A stretch of DNA of 64,000 nt, taken from positions 2,453,444 through 2,517,443 of the forward strand of contig NW_003314264.1 in the NCBI RefSeq assembly GCF_000143415.4, given 5' to 3'. The notes below the pieces were generated by a model, which saw only the letters and a program-made list of their open reading frames with translations, was not told the origin of the DNA and made no database searches. Position 1 is the stretch's first letter; each line of letters begins with the position of its first letter. The translations under genes and the position numbers were made by a program. Of the stretch, positions 1 to 9,443 are shown in pieces. This DNA comes from Selaginella moellendorffii (taxonomy: Eukaryota > Streptophyta > Lycopodiopsida > Selaginellales > Selaginellaceae).

Positions 1-239
1 ACAATTTTGCCATGGAGCTGGTGCGGCAAATGGAGGAAGAATTTCCCATCCCAGTAGTAGATGAGGAGAATGATTTCGCCATGGAGTTGGAGCGGGAAAT
101 TGAGGAAGCATCTATGACAGCAAAGGAGGAGGCAATGCTTGTATGGAAGGACGAAGTACGTAAAATTCGAAATCAAGACAATCTCACATTCACCACAAAT
201 CACATTGGTTTTGGAGGTGCCCAAACTCTTAAATGCTGA
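1..239 (+). CDS. C-terminal fragment of Dof-like protein, duplicate copy
   Basis: The window opens inside an ORF that encodes the last ~79 residues of a protein closely matching the end of the Dof-like protein at 15914-16939, so this is the same gene cut by the window edge. The acidic tail carries two FAMEL-type repeats followed by a conserved end that finishes TLKC. Four residues differ from the second copy (F/L, T/K, E/Q, R/S). Whether a full-length gene lies to the left cannot be seen. No catalytic motif is present; the acidic tail could be an activation region, which is inference. Confidence 0.6.
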   Translation, partial: NFAMELVRQMEEEFPIPVVDEENDFAMELEREIEEASMTAKEEAMLVWKDEVRKIRNQDNLTFTTNHIGFGGAQTLKC

Positions 240-562
240 TCGATCAGCAAAAAATGGATGATAAATGAAAAGTGAATAGAAGTAATTTTGTTTTTGGAAC
301 AAGTTCATTACATTATTTGTTATTAGGTGAAGAGTTTTTCGTGAAAAAAGACTCACCCATCCCTTGTGAAAGAAAGAAAAAAAGAAATTAGGGCGAATTA
401 GGTCTCCATAAGGTCGTCCCCGGAGGCAGAGGAGCCGCGATGCTGTGATTGTCAACCGAGCAGGTATTCTGGTGGCACCAATCGCGCCTTCGCCGACAAT
501 GCAGCGATCGTCCTAGCGATCGATCGATCGATCGATCGCTCGCTCCGGAGAAGAGCAGAGAA
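240..562. other. Intergenic / 5' leader of EamA copy A
   Basis: This holds the 3' flank of the Dof-like gene and the leader of the EamA copy. A run of CGATCGATCGATCGATCG lies at about 513-536, just before the start codon at 563. The same tetranucleotide run recurs at the second copy and near several other genes in the window. No RNA gene is seen. Confidence 0.6.
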
Positions 563-1524
563 ATGATCTGGGCAGGATTCGCGTACGCCGCGGGCGCCGC
601 GATCGGCCACAGCTGCATCGATGCCAGCAGGAAATGGGCGTCCCAGCGCTTCTCGGACCGCGAGCTCGTAGCTCTGGTGGCTCTCCTGGACGCGCTGCTC
701 CTCTCCTCCATGGCGCTCCTCTCCGGCGGCTTCGATCTCTTCTCTTTGACGCGGCTGGACACCGAGTACGTCGCCGCGCTCCTCGTCACCGCGGCGATCA
801 AGGCTCTGGTGGGGTTCATGTACCAGCGTGCTCTCCACGTCTCCCCTCTCTCGGTCACTGTTCCTTATCTAGCTTTCACTCCAGTTCTTCTGGTTTTTAC
901 GAGCTATGTGATCATCAACGAGCTCCCGAGCTCGCAGGGGCTCATGGGAATCGTGGTGGTCACTCTCGGCGGCTACTTCCTCGCGCTGGATCACCCGGCG
1001 GAGGTGGAGGTGAAGAAATCCGACGAGCCCCCGGGCAAGATCGTCTCGGTTCTTCCTTTGCTTCCTTGGAACTCGTCCAAGGCTTGTGACAAGGTCCCAA
1101 AGTTTTCCACCGATGGCGATGGTGTCGTGTTGGATCTCAGTGAGAAGAACTCCCCTCCGGTGGCGATTCCTGGAGGGAATTCTTCCTGGTGGCCACAGAT
1201 TCAATGGTAAAGATTTCTCTCTCTCTCTTTTTTCGCTTTTCCTGTTCTAAAGTTTGCAAAAGGGAAGAGGGGACGCTCCTCATGCTGGGTGTTGCAGCGT
1301 TACTGAGCATAAGTAACAGGTTCGTTTTCTCGAGATTCATTTATGGCTTCTTAGCTCCATTGTCTTTGCAGCCTTGACAAAATGGCTGGTCACTTGGCAC
1401 CATCGCTTCTCAATTTTGCTGCTCTCCAACGAGGCTTTACGGCCGTTCCCGTGGTTTTATACCTACTTGTCACAAGGTTGGCTTGTTTATCTCTCTCAGG
1501 TGATAGCTTAGCTGACTCCTGCGT
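563..1524 (+). pseudogene. Truncated EamA/DMT transporter, copy A
   Basis: Exons 1-3 (563-1206, 1263-1319, 1372-1476) are the same as the intact gene at 17269-18687, with no coding change that I can see. The duplication then ends within intron 3, so exons 4-6, encoding the last transmembrane helices, are missing. The intron-3 donor CAAG|GTTGGC is kept. Reading on through the truncated intron keeps the frame open and continues in the RING-CH frame. Alone it would be a half transporter and probably nonfunctional. Confidence 0.8.
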
Positions 1525-2979
1525 CAATGCTCTTCCGCCGCCACCGCCATCCATCTCCAACACCCCAGGAGCAGCAACACCCCGATCAAACTTCTCGCTC
1601 ATGCGGCTCCTCACGCCCCGCTCCGCAAGAACAGTGTCTCTTCCATTGCGATTCACGCTATCGTCTTCTTCGTCCGCGTCTCCGTCGTCTTCTTCGTCGA
1701 CAGGGGCCGCAGCAGTGAGTCCAGATCGTCATCAAAGGTAGAACTTTTCTTTCTTTCTTTCATCGTCAACTTTGTCATCTCGTCTTCGCAGGGCAAGCAG
1801 ATCAAACGCTCCAAGTCGGCGCTCGATGGTCACCAAAAGGAGAAGAAGCTCACCCGGCTTTACTCCGGAACGTTTCTCGTCAAGCCGACCACTCCTCGTC
1901 CTCATCCCCGGGAAACTTCACAAGCAGACGATGGAGCCCAAGACACTGACCATGCCAACGACACCCAAGGTACGTAAGCTTCCTATGATCAAGTTCATGG
2001 AAACCATGGTTCCATGATCTGAAAGTTTCAAAACTTTTAGACGGCGAGGACGAGGAGATCCCCGAGGAGGAAGCAGTGTGCCGCATTTGCCTGTGCGATC
2101 TGGGCGAGGAGGGCAAGACGCTCAAGCTCGAGTGTAGCTGCAAAGGGGAGCTGGCGCTGGCTCACGAGGAGTGCGCTCTCAAGTGGTTTGGGATCTGAGG
2201 CAACCGCGAGTGCGATGTTTGTGGCCAGGAGGTCGTCAATCTCCCCGTCACGCTCGTCAGGCTCCAGCAAAACCAAAACAATATCAACGCTGAAACTCAA
2301 GTTCTCCAGCAAGCTCAAATGGCGCAAATGAGTGCTCTCAACAGGTAGATTCGTCTATCTCGCTCTATAGTTTTATAGATTCCATGGTGTTCTTCCAGGA
2401 TTTGGCATGACGTTCCCGTGCTCGTCATGATCAGCATGCTCACGTACTTTTGCCTCCTCGAGCAGCTACTGGTGATAGTTCTCTGATGATTTCGATTGAT
2501 TTGCGAAGTTCTTGGATGGATTCTTTGTTGCCTACTACAGGTGAGACGAAAGGGCCCTCGAGCATTGATGCTAGCTCTGCCATTCGCCGTCATGTTTGGA
2601 ATGCTCACTGCCATCACAGCATCAACGCTTGGTAAGATTTCGTCTCTCTCTCTTTCTCTCGAGCTCCTGTTTGTAACAATAGATTCTTTCGACGCACAGT
2701 GAGGCGGCGTTGTATGTGGCTCTTTGCCATCTTCCAGGTCGGTTTTGTCATACTATTTGCGCATGTTTTCTACAGTTGGGTAAGATCACTCTCTTAAAAC
2801 TTTTTTAGCTCTTATTTCAATCCATGATCCAGATGAAGTTGAACCCAATCTTGTCAATTTCGCTGGCCGGTTTTGCGGGATTCGGATTGTCCATGATCGT
2901 GAATGCTCTCCTCCTGGAATGTTGGAGCTGTAGAACAAGAGCAGCGCGACAAGAAGACGCAAGCCAAGATATTGTGTAA
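1525..2979 (+). pseudogene. RING-CH (RINGv) membrane E3 ligase with in-frame stop
   Basis: Seven exons are readable: to 1714, 1792-1969, 2041-2344, 2399-2471, 2541-2631, 2700-2779 and 2833-2979. From the first internal Met (1601) they sum to a multiple of three. The protein has a proline/serine-rich N-terminus with FSLMRLLTPR, a C4HC3 RING-CH domain (CRICLC, CSCKG, HEEC, CDVC), then several hydrophobic helices, like plant MARCH-type ligases that ubiquitinate membrane proteins. A TGA at 2196-2198 interrupts the domain where relatives usually have a basic residue, while every splice site and both sides of the frame are intact. The normal start is absent because the duplication breakpoint lies just upstream. 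It could be a recent pseudogene, an assembly error or a readthrough case. Confidence 0.75.
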
Positions 2980-2995
2980 ATATGTACTGTAATTC

Positions 2996-3858
2996 TTACA
3001 CACTTGTTTTGTGATAGAACAAAATGTATGCATCGCTCGAGCACCTCGATAGCTCAAAAATCTCTTCCACCACCTCATCGTCAAAGCTGTACCACTTTCC
3101 ATTTGGAAGTTTGATGGTTGCCGTGTAGTGCCCATAGTCGGAGTCTCCCATATGGTTAATCAATCCATACAGTTTGTACTCCTGTTCCCAAAGTGTCAAA
3201 ATCTGTGGAAACTCCACCGTGGTGTCGATCTTCTCCACACTCCCCGAAGAATCGCACTTAAACCTTGCCAAATGGAGGATCAAATTCCGTGGGAGCTTCC
3301 CAAGCTCCAGTTTCTTGACAGCGTCCTTTTGGTTTCTCTTGCACTTTGGGCAGTGCCAGGAATCCAAAACATCGTCTTTGGTGTACTCCCGGATGCATGA
3401 TTCCAGAGAAACCGGCTGCGCCGTCTCATGGACTGGCAGCGAGAGAGAGGTGAAAGATTCAGGCGTGGAGGAGACCATGTTGGAGCACTTCGGGCATTTC
3501 ACTGTGGATTTGGTTTGGCCCTCGAAGAAATCTGCGACTGGAGAGGGGAGCTCTGGGCGCACCTTTTTTCCTTTAGGAGGATTCTCTTGCTTCTTGAATT
3601 CTTGATCCAGGGCACCCAAAAGAAAATCGAGATACTCCTGTGCGTCCTGCTGGACGCTCGGATTTGTCAGCTTTGGCCCTGGTTTTACAGACTTGCTTGC
3701 GTTATTCCAAATCGCCCTCACCACTTTCCTAAACTCGATTGCTATCTCACCTCTTACACTGTCTGATTTCAAGAAGAAGCTAGAGAGCTCCGGCGTGTGA
3801 GCTGTAAAGCACTGTTGGCTGAACAAGAATTCCCTTGGTTTTGAAAGCCCACAGCCAT
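2996..3858 (-). pseudogene. Ubiquitin-specific protease (C19), Cys box frameshifted
   Basis: The long frame ending at 2996 has the QQDAQEYL box, two CPKC zinc pairs and a C-terminal His box (GHYTATIKLPNGKWYSFDD), so it is a USP-type deubiquitinase. The catalytic Cys box GFQNQGNSCSANSALQ lies just upstream on the same strand, with its ATG at 3858 and Cys codon at 3823-3825, but in a different frame. The shift falls at about 3802, directly before HTPELSSFF. At about 285 residues it is short for the family. Its stop is 16 bp from that of the convergent RING-CH gene. Confidence 0.8.
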
Positions 3859-3946
3859 TTTACTTGCACACAACCCAAAAGAAAACCTAGAATATTTAAA
3901 GAAAACAAACAGGAATTAAATAATTAAATAATATATATAAAACAAC

Positions 3947-4122
3947 TGTGAGTGCATGGAATATAGAAAAAAGAATACAGAAATGTGCATATCAATTAGC
4001 CCAAAAACTCTAACTTATACACAGGAGCGAGTGGTCCGGATTGAAACCAATCTGACGGCTACCAAAATCCCACTACGCTAATATTAGTATACGGCATCGT
4101 AGCCGTACACTTGGCCCTCACA
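3947..4122 (-). repeat. 3' LTR of gypsy copy 1
   Basis: This is the 3' LTR in element orientation. It matches 9269-9443 with a few substitutions, including the shared AGTATACGGCATCGTAGCC stretch. The left flank is ACAAC. Confidence 0.93.
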
Positions 4123-4194
4123 TTAGCCCCTCCTCTCGGAATAATGGAAGGCCGTCAAGGTTCTTTTGTAGATGGGCCGGGATCTGGAGGAACG

Positions 4195-6108
4195 TCAAAA
4201 GGAGGCATCGGTGGATCTGTAGATGGTATTAACTACTCCTGATCCCTTTGTATGAAGCGTTTTAACCATTGCACATGCACAATCTAAACCACGTACCGTA
4301 AGATAGGGAAAACGGACTAACACCAAATCATCCACTTTGTATTCCGCAGGTGGACGATGATGGGAATTGTAGCGCTGTTGTTGTCCCACTTGTACACGGC
4401 CTAAGTGTTCAATAGACTCTGCTTGGACAAATGGAAAAATGCTTGTCAAATACTGATCCCATGACCTAGCATCAAGAGCTCATGGCAATCGCGAAGGTAA
4501 ACCCAACTCTGTTAGTAATATTGGATCATGACCATATAGAAGTTTATATGGTGAAGCACCAACAGAACTCTGAACCCCTGTGACATAGGCATACCGAAGA
4601 GACGGCAAATAACCATCCCAATCCGAATGCTGAAAGTTCACATACTTCGCAATCATCCCTTTGAATGTCCGAACAAGCCGTTCCACCAGACTGTCTGATT
4701 GTGGATGATAAGCACTCGTAAAAGTGTGGCGTATCCCCAACCGAGATGTCAAAACATGAAATACCTCAGCCATAAATGCAGGACCATTATCCGAAAGAAT
4801 CCACTCTAGACAAGAATGCTGGAACACCACTCGATTGAGGAGGAAGTATCCAACAGTAGTTGCAGAGGCACTAGCAAGAGCACCAACTTCCACCCAACGA
4901 GTCAAGTAGTCAGAAGCAATAATAACATACTCATTGCCAGCAGTCGATCGTGGAAAAGGTCCTATAAGATCAAACGCCACCAACTCAAACGGACGAAAAA
5001 CTGCAATTGACTCCAACCATCCTTCCGCAGCACAAGGGGGAGTATTACTAGCTTGGCACCAAACGCAGCTACGCACATACTGGATAATATCACATTGCAT
5101 CTCTGGCCAATAGAAAGATCTGCGCAGCTTCTCGGTGACACGACGGTGTCCCATATGCCCACCTAGAACAGAAGAATCATGGTAGGCATGGAGAAACCGC
5201 GGAATAAACATCGAAGGCACCACTAGCCGTAAATGATCATCAGGATCCGTCCCCACAAAATAAAGAAGGCCATCTTCAAGGCGATATTGAGAATATAAAT
5301 GCCGGAAAGGCAAGTCATCAGCAAGTGATGCAGAATTCTCAAACCCATCTCGAAGCCTTCGAATCCATGGCTCAATCTTTTGAGCCTCGCGAACCTCATC
5401 AAGAGAAGGTAGATCTTGCTCTGCGCCCTGTGGACACTGAACGTCAAGGACAGCAACCGCCGACGGCACAAAATCCTCATCTAGAAAATCCACAGATGCT
5501 GGAACAACAAGTTCGTCAGAAACATGAGAAGTGAGTGGAGAAGGAAAAGGAGCTCGAGAAAGGGCATCAGCATCAGCCATAGAACTCCCTGGGTGATGAA
5601 CAACATCGAAATTATATATCTGAAGCTTCAAAGCCCATCGAGCCGTATGACCAACCAGGTTCTTCCGCTTCAATAATGAAGTAACAGCAGCATGGTCACC
5701 TTCAAGTAACGTCCGAGAACCATGTAGATATGCATGAAGTTTGTCGAAACCCCAGACTGCTGCTAAACACTCCTTCTCCATCGTGGAGTAGTTCATCTCC
5801 GCTGGTTGTAATGTACGGCTTATGTATGTAATAGGATGGCGCTGACCAGGCACACTTGAGCTCTCTTGCATCAACACACCTCTAAGACCAATGTCAGAAG
5901 CATCCACACGCAAAATAAAAGGTCGAGTGTAGTCAGGATATGCCAAAACCGGAGGAGTCGTCAATAGCTCTTTGAGATTCACGAACGCCCGCTCACAATC
6001 CGGAGACCAGATGAAAGATGACGTTGATGACTTCAGCAACGCTCGCAATGGTGTAGTGCGATCGGAAAGATGATCCACAAAACGACTGAGATACTGCATC
6101 TTACCCAA
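4195..6108 (-). pseudogene. gypsy pol: RNase H and integrase part
   Basis: The main frame (4480-6108) starts in the thumb region (MQYLSRFV), has RNase H motifs (RVDASDIGL, STMEKECLAAVW), an HHCC zinc finger (H...H...CVWCQ) and integrase core motifs (FDLIGPF, SDNGPAF, HPQSD). A second piece (4195-4449) encodes the integrase C-terminal end after an in-frame stop. Upstream it is separated from the RT frame by a stop in a typically uninterrupted stretch. It is a decayed retroelement polyprotein. Confidence 0.9.
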
Positions 6109-6208
6109 AAAGCGCTACATATCATTCACACACTCCGGAGTAGGGAACTTTAGAACAGCCACAAGTTTGTCAGGGTCAACTTGCAAACCCTTACGAGAAA
6201 TACAGTAC

Positions 6209-7450
6209 CTAAGATAAGTTCTGTCCTTGGACCCAAACACGCTTCAGCTTCAAACCAACGTCGCGTAGCCGATCCAACACTTTACAAACATCACGAACGT
6301 GCTCCTCCCACATCCCCTCTGAGTGGATCAAGACATCATCAATAAAGTCAGCCGTCACCTTCGGCATATCGCAAAGAACCTCATCCATCATCCGCTGAAA
6401 AGTTGCTGGAGCATTGTTCAAACCAAACGGCATCACCAAGAACTTGTACAAACCAAATGGTGTACGAAAAGCAGTCTTAGGAATATCTTCTTCGGCCATC
6501 GGTACTTGCTAATACCCAGAAGCAAGATCTAGCTTGGTGAACTAACGACTTCGCTCCAGACGATCCAAGAGATCAGCAGTGTGAGGAAGAGGGTACACGT
6601 CCGGGATCGTCACTTCATTTAATGGACGATAGTCGATGCAGAAACGAATACTCCCATCAGGCTTCGTCACAAGATGAGGTTCACATGCCCAAGGACTCCG
6701 CAACTTCCGAATAACACCCTTCTCCAACATCTCCTTGACGTTTGCACGTAAAATCTTGATCTCCTTGGGTGACCGACGACGAACAAGAACCTTGATTGGA
6801 CGAGCATCCCCGGTTGGAATGGGATGATGTGTGGCAATCTTGGCCCCAGACGATAGATCAAATTCAAAGAGATCAGAATACTCCTTCATGAGCTGGTCAA
6901 CAGCTGCAACACAAAGATCATCGGAGGGATCGGAAAAGGGAAGAGCAGAACAAGATGGAAACACAATAGGAAACAGTGGGGGAACAAAAGTAATAGAAGC
7001 AGAGGTAGAAGTAAAGGGATGAAGAGGTACGGAAGTGAGAGGAATGGATGAAACATAAGGAAGAACGAGATAAGGGGGAGAAGCCTCAAAATCACACTTG
7101 GCATGATTGCGCTGCAACCAATCCATACCAAGAATGAGGTCAAAAGCTTGACTCGGCACCACCCGCAACGACTGCAACTCAAGCTCGAGATTGCCCACAC
7201 GCACAACTAAGTCCGCCTCATCTCGTGCACATGCATGTGTACGGCCGTTGCCATAAAGAATGAAAACTGGATCCGCCGCATGACGCAAGTGTAGACGACA
7301 ACGTGTGGCAACAGGTCGAGCAATAGAAGATAAACTCGAACCTGTATCAACCAACACAAAGAGAAGAATAGGAGACCTCTTGTTATAAAAACGAGCTTGG
7401 AAAGTAAACACTGGTGTAAGCTCCTGAGTTTGGACTTCCTGGGAGGTCAC
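6209..7450 (-). pseudogene. gypsy pol: protease and reverse transcriptase part
   Basis: The upstream frame has the aspartic protease motif VDTGSSLSS and the RT N-terminus (FCIDYRPLNE). A stop at about 6543 sits where relatives have Trp. The next piece carries the palm segment FGLNNAPATFQR and catalytic FIDD. A second TAG interrupts the fingers (ASGY/QVPM), and a deletion of about 8 bp near 6240, seen by comparison with copy 2, shifts the frame. The two Trp-to-TAG changes fit G-to-A transitions. Confidence 0.9.
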
Positions 7451-8008
7451 CCAACCCAGTACTATTCAAACCCAAGGACGCTTAACCCCAAATATCCCAA
7501 GACCCTTAACCGATTGGAAAAGGGGGTGCACTCTTATTCATTGGCCCTTTCCCTCTATATTTGAACCCCATGGATCGTCTCTCAAGTCGTTCCCTTTGGT
7601 TGCTTACAATCCACCACACTTCCCTGCAAGTTCACGCCCTCGTGAACGGAAGCTGAGAGCCGCGGCTCTCCCGAGAGCCCCACTCTCTTGACACCCTACC
7701 CCTCGGGTCAAGCCCAGCGGGAGCAAACTGGACCAGCCAGATGTCAATCAACATGTGGTGTGATTCCCCTAGTCAACCAACAGAGTCGAACCTGAGACCC
7801 TCTCTGATACCAAATGTAAGCTCCTGAGTTTGGACTTCCCGGGAGGTCACCCAGCCCAGTACTATTCAAACTCAAGGACGCTTAACCCCAAATATCCCAA
7901 GACCCTTAACCGATTGGAAAAGGGGGTGCACTCTTATTCATGGGCCCTTTCCTTCTATATTTGAACCCCATGGATCGTCTCTCAAGTCATTCCCTTTGGT
8001 TGCTTACA
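7416..8008 (-). mobile_element. TRIM element (miniature LTR retrotransposon), copy 1
   Basis: Two direct repeats, 7416-7608 and 7815-8008, about 193 bp each, begin TGTAAG and end CTTACA. They flank only 206 bp of noncoding DNA. On the minus strand the first bases after the LTR read TTTGGTATCAGAG, whose TGGTATCAGAG part matches the initiator-Met tRNA primer-binding site. The flanks ACTGG and ATTGG are a 5-bp target duplication with one mismatch. It has no ORF and depends on proteins supplied in trans. It is inserted in the gag/pol junction of gypsy copy 1. Confidence 0.92.
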
Positions 8009-8099
8009 ATTGGATGAACCGGTGCCGAGTGAACCCCTTGATGATACTCCCGAAAGAAAGATGGAGGGGTCACTAACTTATTCGCGCAAGGTCCCTCCA

Positions 8100-9032
8100 T
8101 TACTCGCGCGACTCCTCGTTTCCCGAATGCACCTCGGTATCCAAACCTTCCACCACAGCAGCACCAACGGGACGTTGCTGACGCCAAGGTCTCCACCCAG
8201 GAAATGGAGGTCGCCAATCTGGAAAGCGCCGACAACGCCAATAAGTATGACCAACTTCATCACATGCCCAGCAACGAACATCACGGCCACGACCACGTCC
8301 TTGCCCTTGTCCTTGGACTCGAGTAGCAGCAGCATCAACCTCCATGGGAACAGGACCATCACTCATAGGAAGTGGAGCTGAAGGACGTGTAACAAGAAGT
8401 GGAAGAAGCAACGTCTCATAACATTGTGCTAAGCGAAGAGCATCGTCAAAGGTGGCAGGAGCAAGTGCATGCACAAGTCCGACAAGATCTTGACGAAGTG
8501 CTGGCCACAACATTCCTAGCTTGATCCGCTCCGATATATTTGGCTCCGCACGAAGCAAAAAACTTCGGAAACAAACGCCAAATTGCATCACCGACTCAGA
8601 TGGCCCTTGGCGAAGACGATGAAATTGTTGGAAGGCATCATCACAATCGTTGGCGTGTCCGAAGGCGCATTTGAAGACGTCCGGAAGAACACTCCAATCA
8701 CCACGAGTGGCTACGCTCAATCCATTATACCACTGCAATGCCGTCCCTTGGAGACATGTGGGGAACTCACGCAAACATCGAGCATCATCCCAAGAATGAT
8801 ATGTGGCAATCACCGTGAAGTGATCGAACCAATGGTACACATCATCCCCAGGAGTCCCACGAAAGAACTCCGGCCGAACACGAGGATTGGCACCAAGAGC
8901 AGGAGGAGTTGTACCATGTGCCATGAACACTACCATCAATTGAGTTTGGTTGTTCAATTGCAAGCGCATAGCATCAAGCAATTGAACCAACTGCTGCTCT
9001 AGAGTCAAAGGAGGAGATTGCGGATCGGCCAT
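8100..9032 (-). CDS. gypsy gag (capsid and zinc knuckle)
   Basis: The ORF of about 310 residues starts at MADPQSPPL and holds a retrotransposon gag core (FFRGTPGDDVYHWFDHF, LQGTALQWYNGL). A CCHC knuckle CWACDEVGHTYWRC follows a GQGQGRGRG-rich linker. It is the best preserved part of the element. The TRIM lies just downstream, between gag and protease. Confidence 0.9.
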   Translation of the reverse strand: MADPQSPPLTLEQQLVQLLDAMRLQLNNQTQLMVVFMAHGTTPPALGANPRVRPEFFRGTPGDDVYHWFDHFTVIATYHSWDDARCLREFPTCLQGTALQWYNGLSVATRGDWSVLPDVFKCAFGHANDCDDAFQQFHRLRQGPSESVMQFGVCFRSFLLRAEPNISERIKLGMLWPALRQDLVGLVHALAPATFDDALRLAQCYETLLLPLLVTRPSAPLPMSDGPVPMEVDAAATRVQGQGQGRGRGRDVRCWACDEVGHTYWRCRRFPDWRPPFPGWRPWRQQRPVGAAVVEGLDTEVHSGNEESRE

Positions 9033-9268
9033 GAAGATGAATGAAAAAAAGAAAGAGCAAAAGAAGAGAAATGACAAAAAAACTGGAAAGAAATGGTAGA
9101 TCTAGACAATGCAAAAAGCTAGATCTAAACCAAAATCCTGAAAGGAAAGAACAAAAGAAAGGAAATGGAAAAAACTAAATCTAGACAATGCAAAAGCTAG
9201 ATCTAAACCGAAATCCCAAATTTAAGCACTCCCCAGAGACAATCAAAGGTGCCCCTCACCTCCACGAA

Positions 9269-9443
9269 TGTGAATACATGGAATATGGAAAGGGAATACA
9301 GAAATATGCATATCAATTAGCCCAAAAACCCTAGTTTATATACAGGAGCGAGTGGTCCGGATTGAAACCGATCCGACGGCTACCAAAATCCCACTATGCT
9401 AATATTAGTATACGGCATCGTAGCCGTACACTTGGCCCTCACA
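9269..9443 (-). repeat. 5' LTR of gypsy copy 1
   Basis: This is the partner of 3947-4122, and in element orientation the promoter-bearing 5' LTR. The right flank CAAC repeats the left flank. The moderate divergence between the LTRs suggests an insertion that is not very recent. Confidence 0.93.

Larger units (their letters stand above)
1..1524 (+). repeat. Segmental duplication, copy A (direct)
   Basis: Positions 1-1524 match 16701-18230 in direct orientation almost base for base, apart from a 6-bp indel near 270 and scattered substitutions. Identity stops abruptly after the shared CTGACTCCTGCGT at 1512-1524. This is inside EamA intron 3: copy B continues into its acceptor, copy A into RING-CH sequence. 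The left boundary lies outside the window. Either a recent duplication or a haplotype mis-join could produce this. Confidence 0.95.
3947..9443 (-). mobile_element. Ty3/gypsy LTR retrotransposon, copy 1
   Basis: Two LTRs of about 175 bp with TGTGA...TCACA ends bound the element, flanked by CAAC on both sides (ACAAC if the terminal A is shared). Reading on the minus strand the order is gag, protease, reverse transcriptase, RNase H, integrase, which is the Ty3/gypsy order. A TRIM element sits between gag and protease. Several stops and a small deletion interrupt pol, so it is non-autonomous. I see no chromodomain, and no primer-binding site I can assign to a tRNA. Confidence 0.95.

Noticed and set aside
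513-536. GATCGATCGATC run as a regulatory operator
   Set aside because: The same run appears in promoters, leaders and 3' flanks across the window, so it looks like general simple sequence of this genome.
388-858. Long minus-strand ORFs opposite the EamA gene (and the same at 17094-17564)
   Set aside because: These are shadows of GC-rich coding sequence on the plus strand; composition is Arg/Ser-rich and they lack domains.
7987-8381. ORFs around the gag/TRIM junction
   Set aside because: They are alternative frames of gag and the element linker, with no independent domain.
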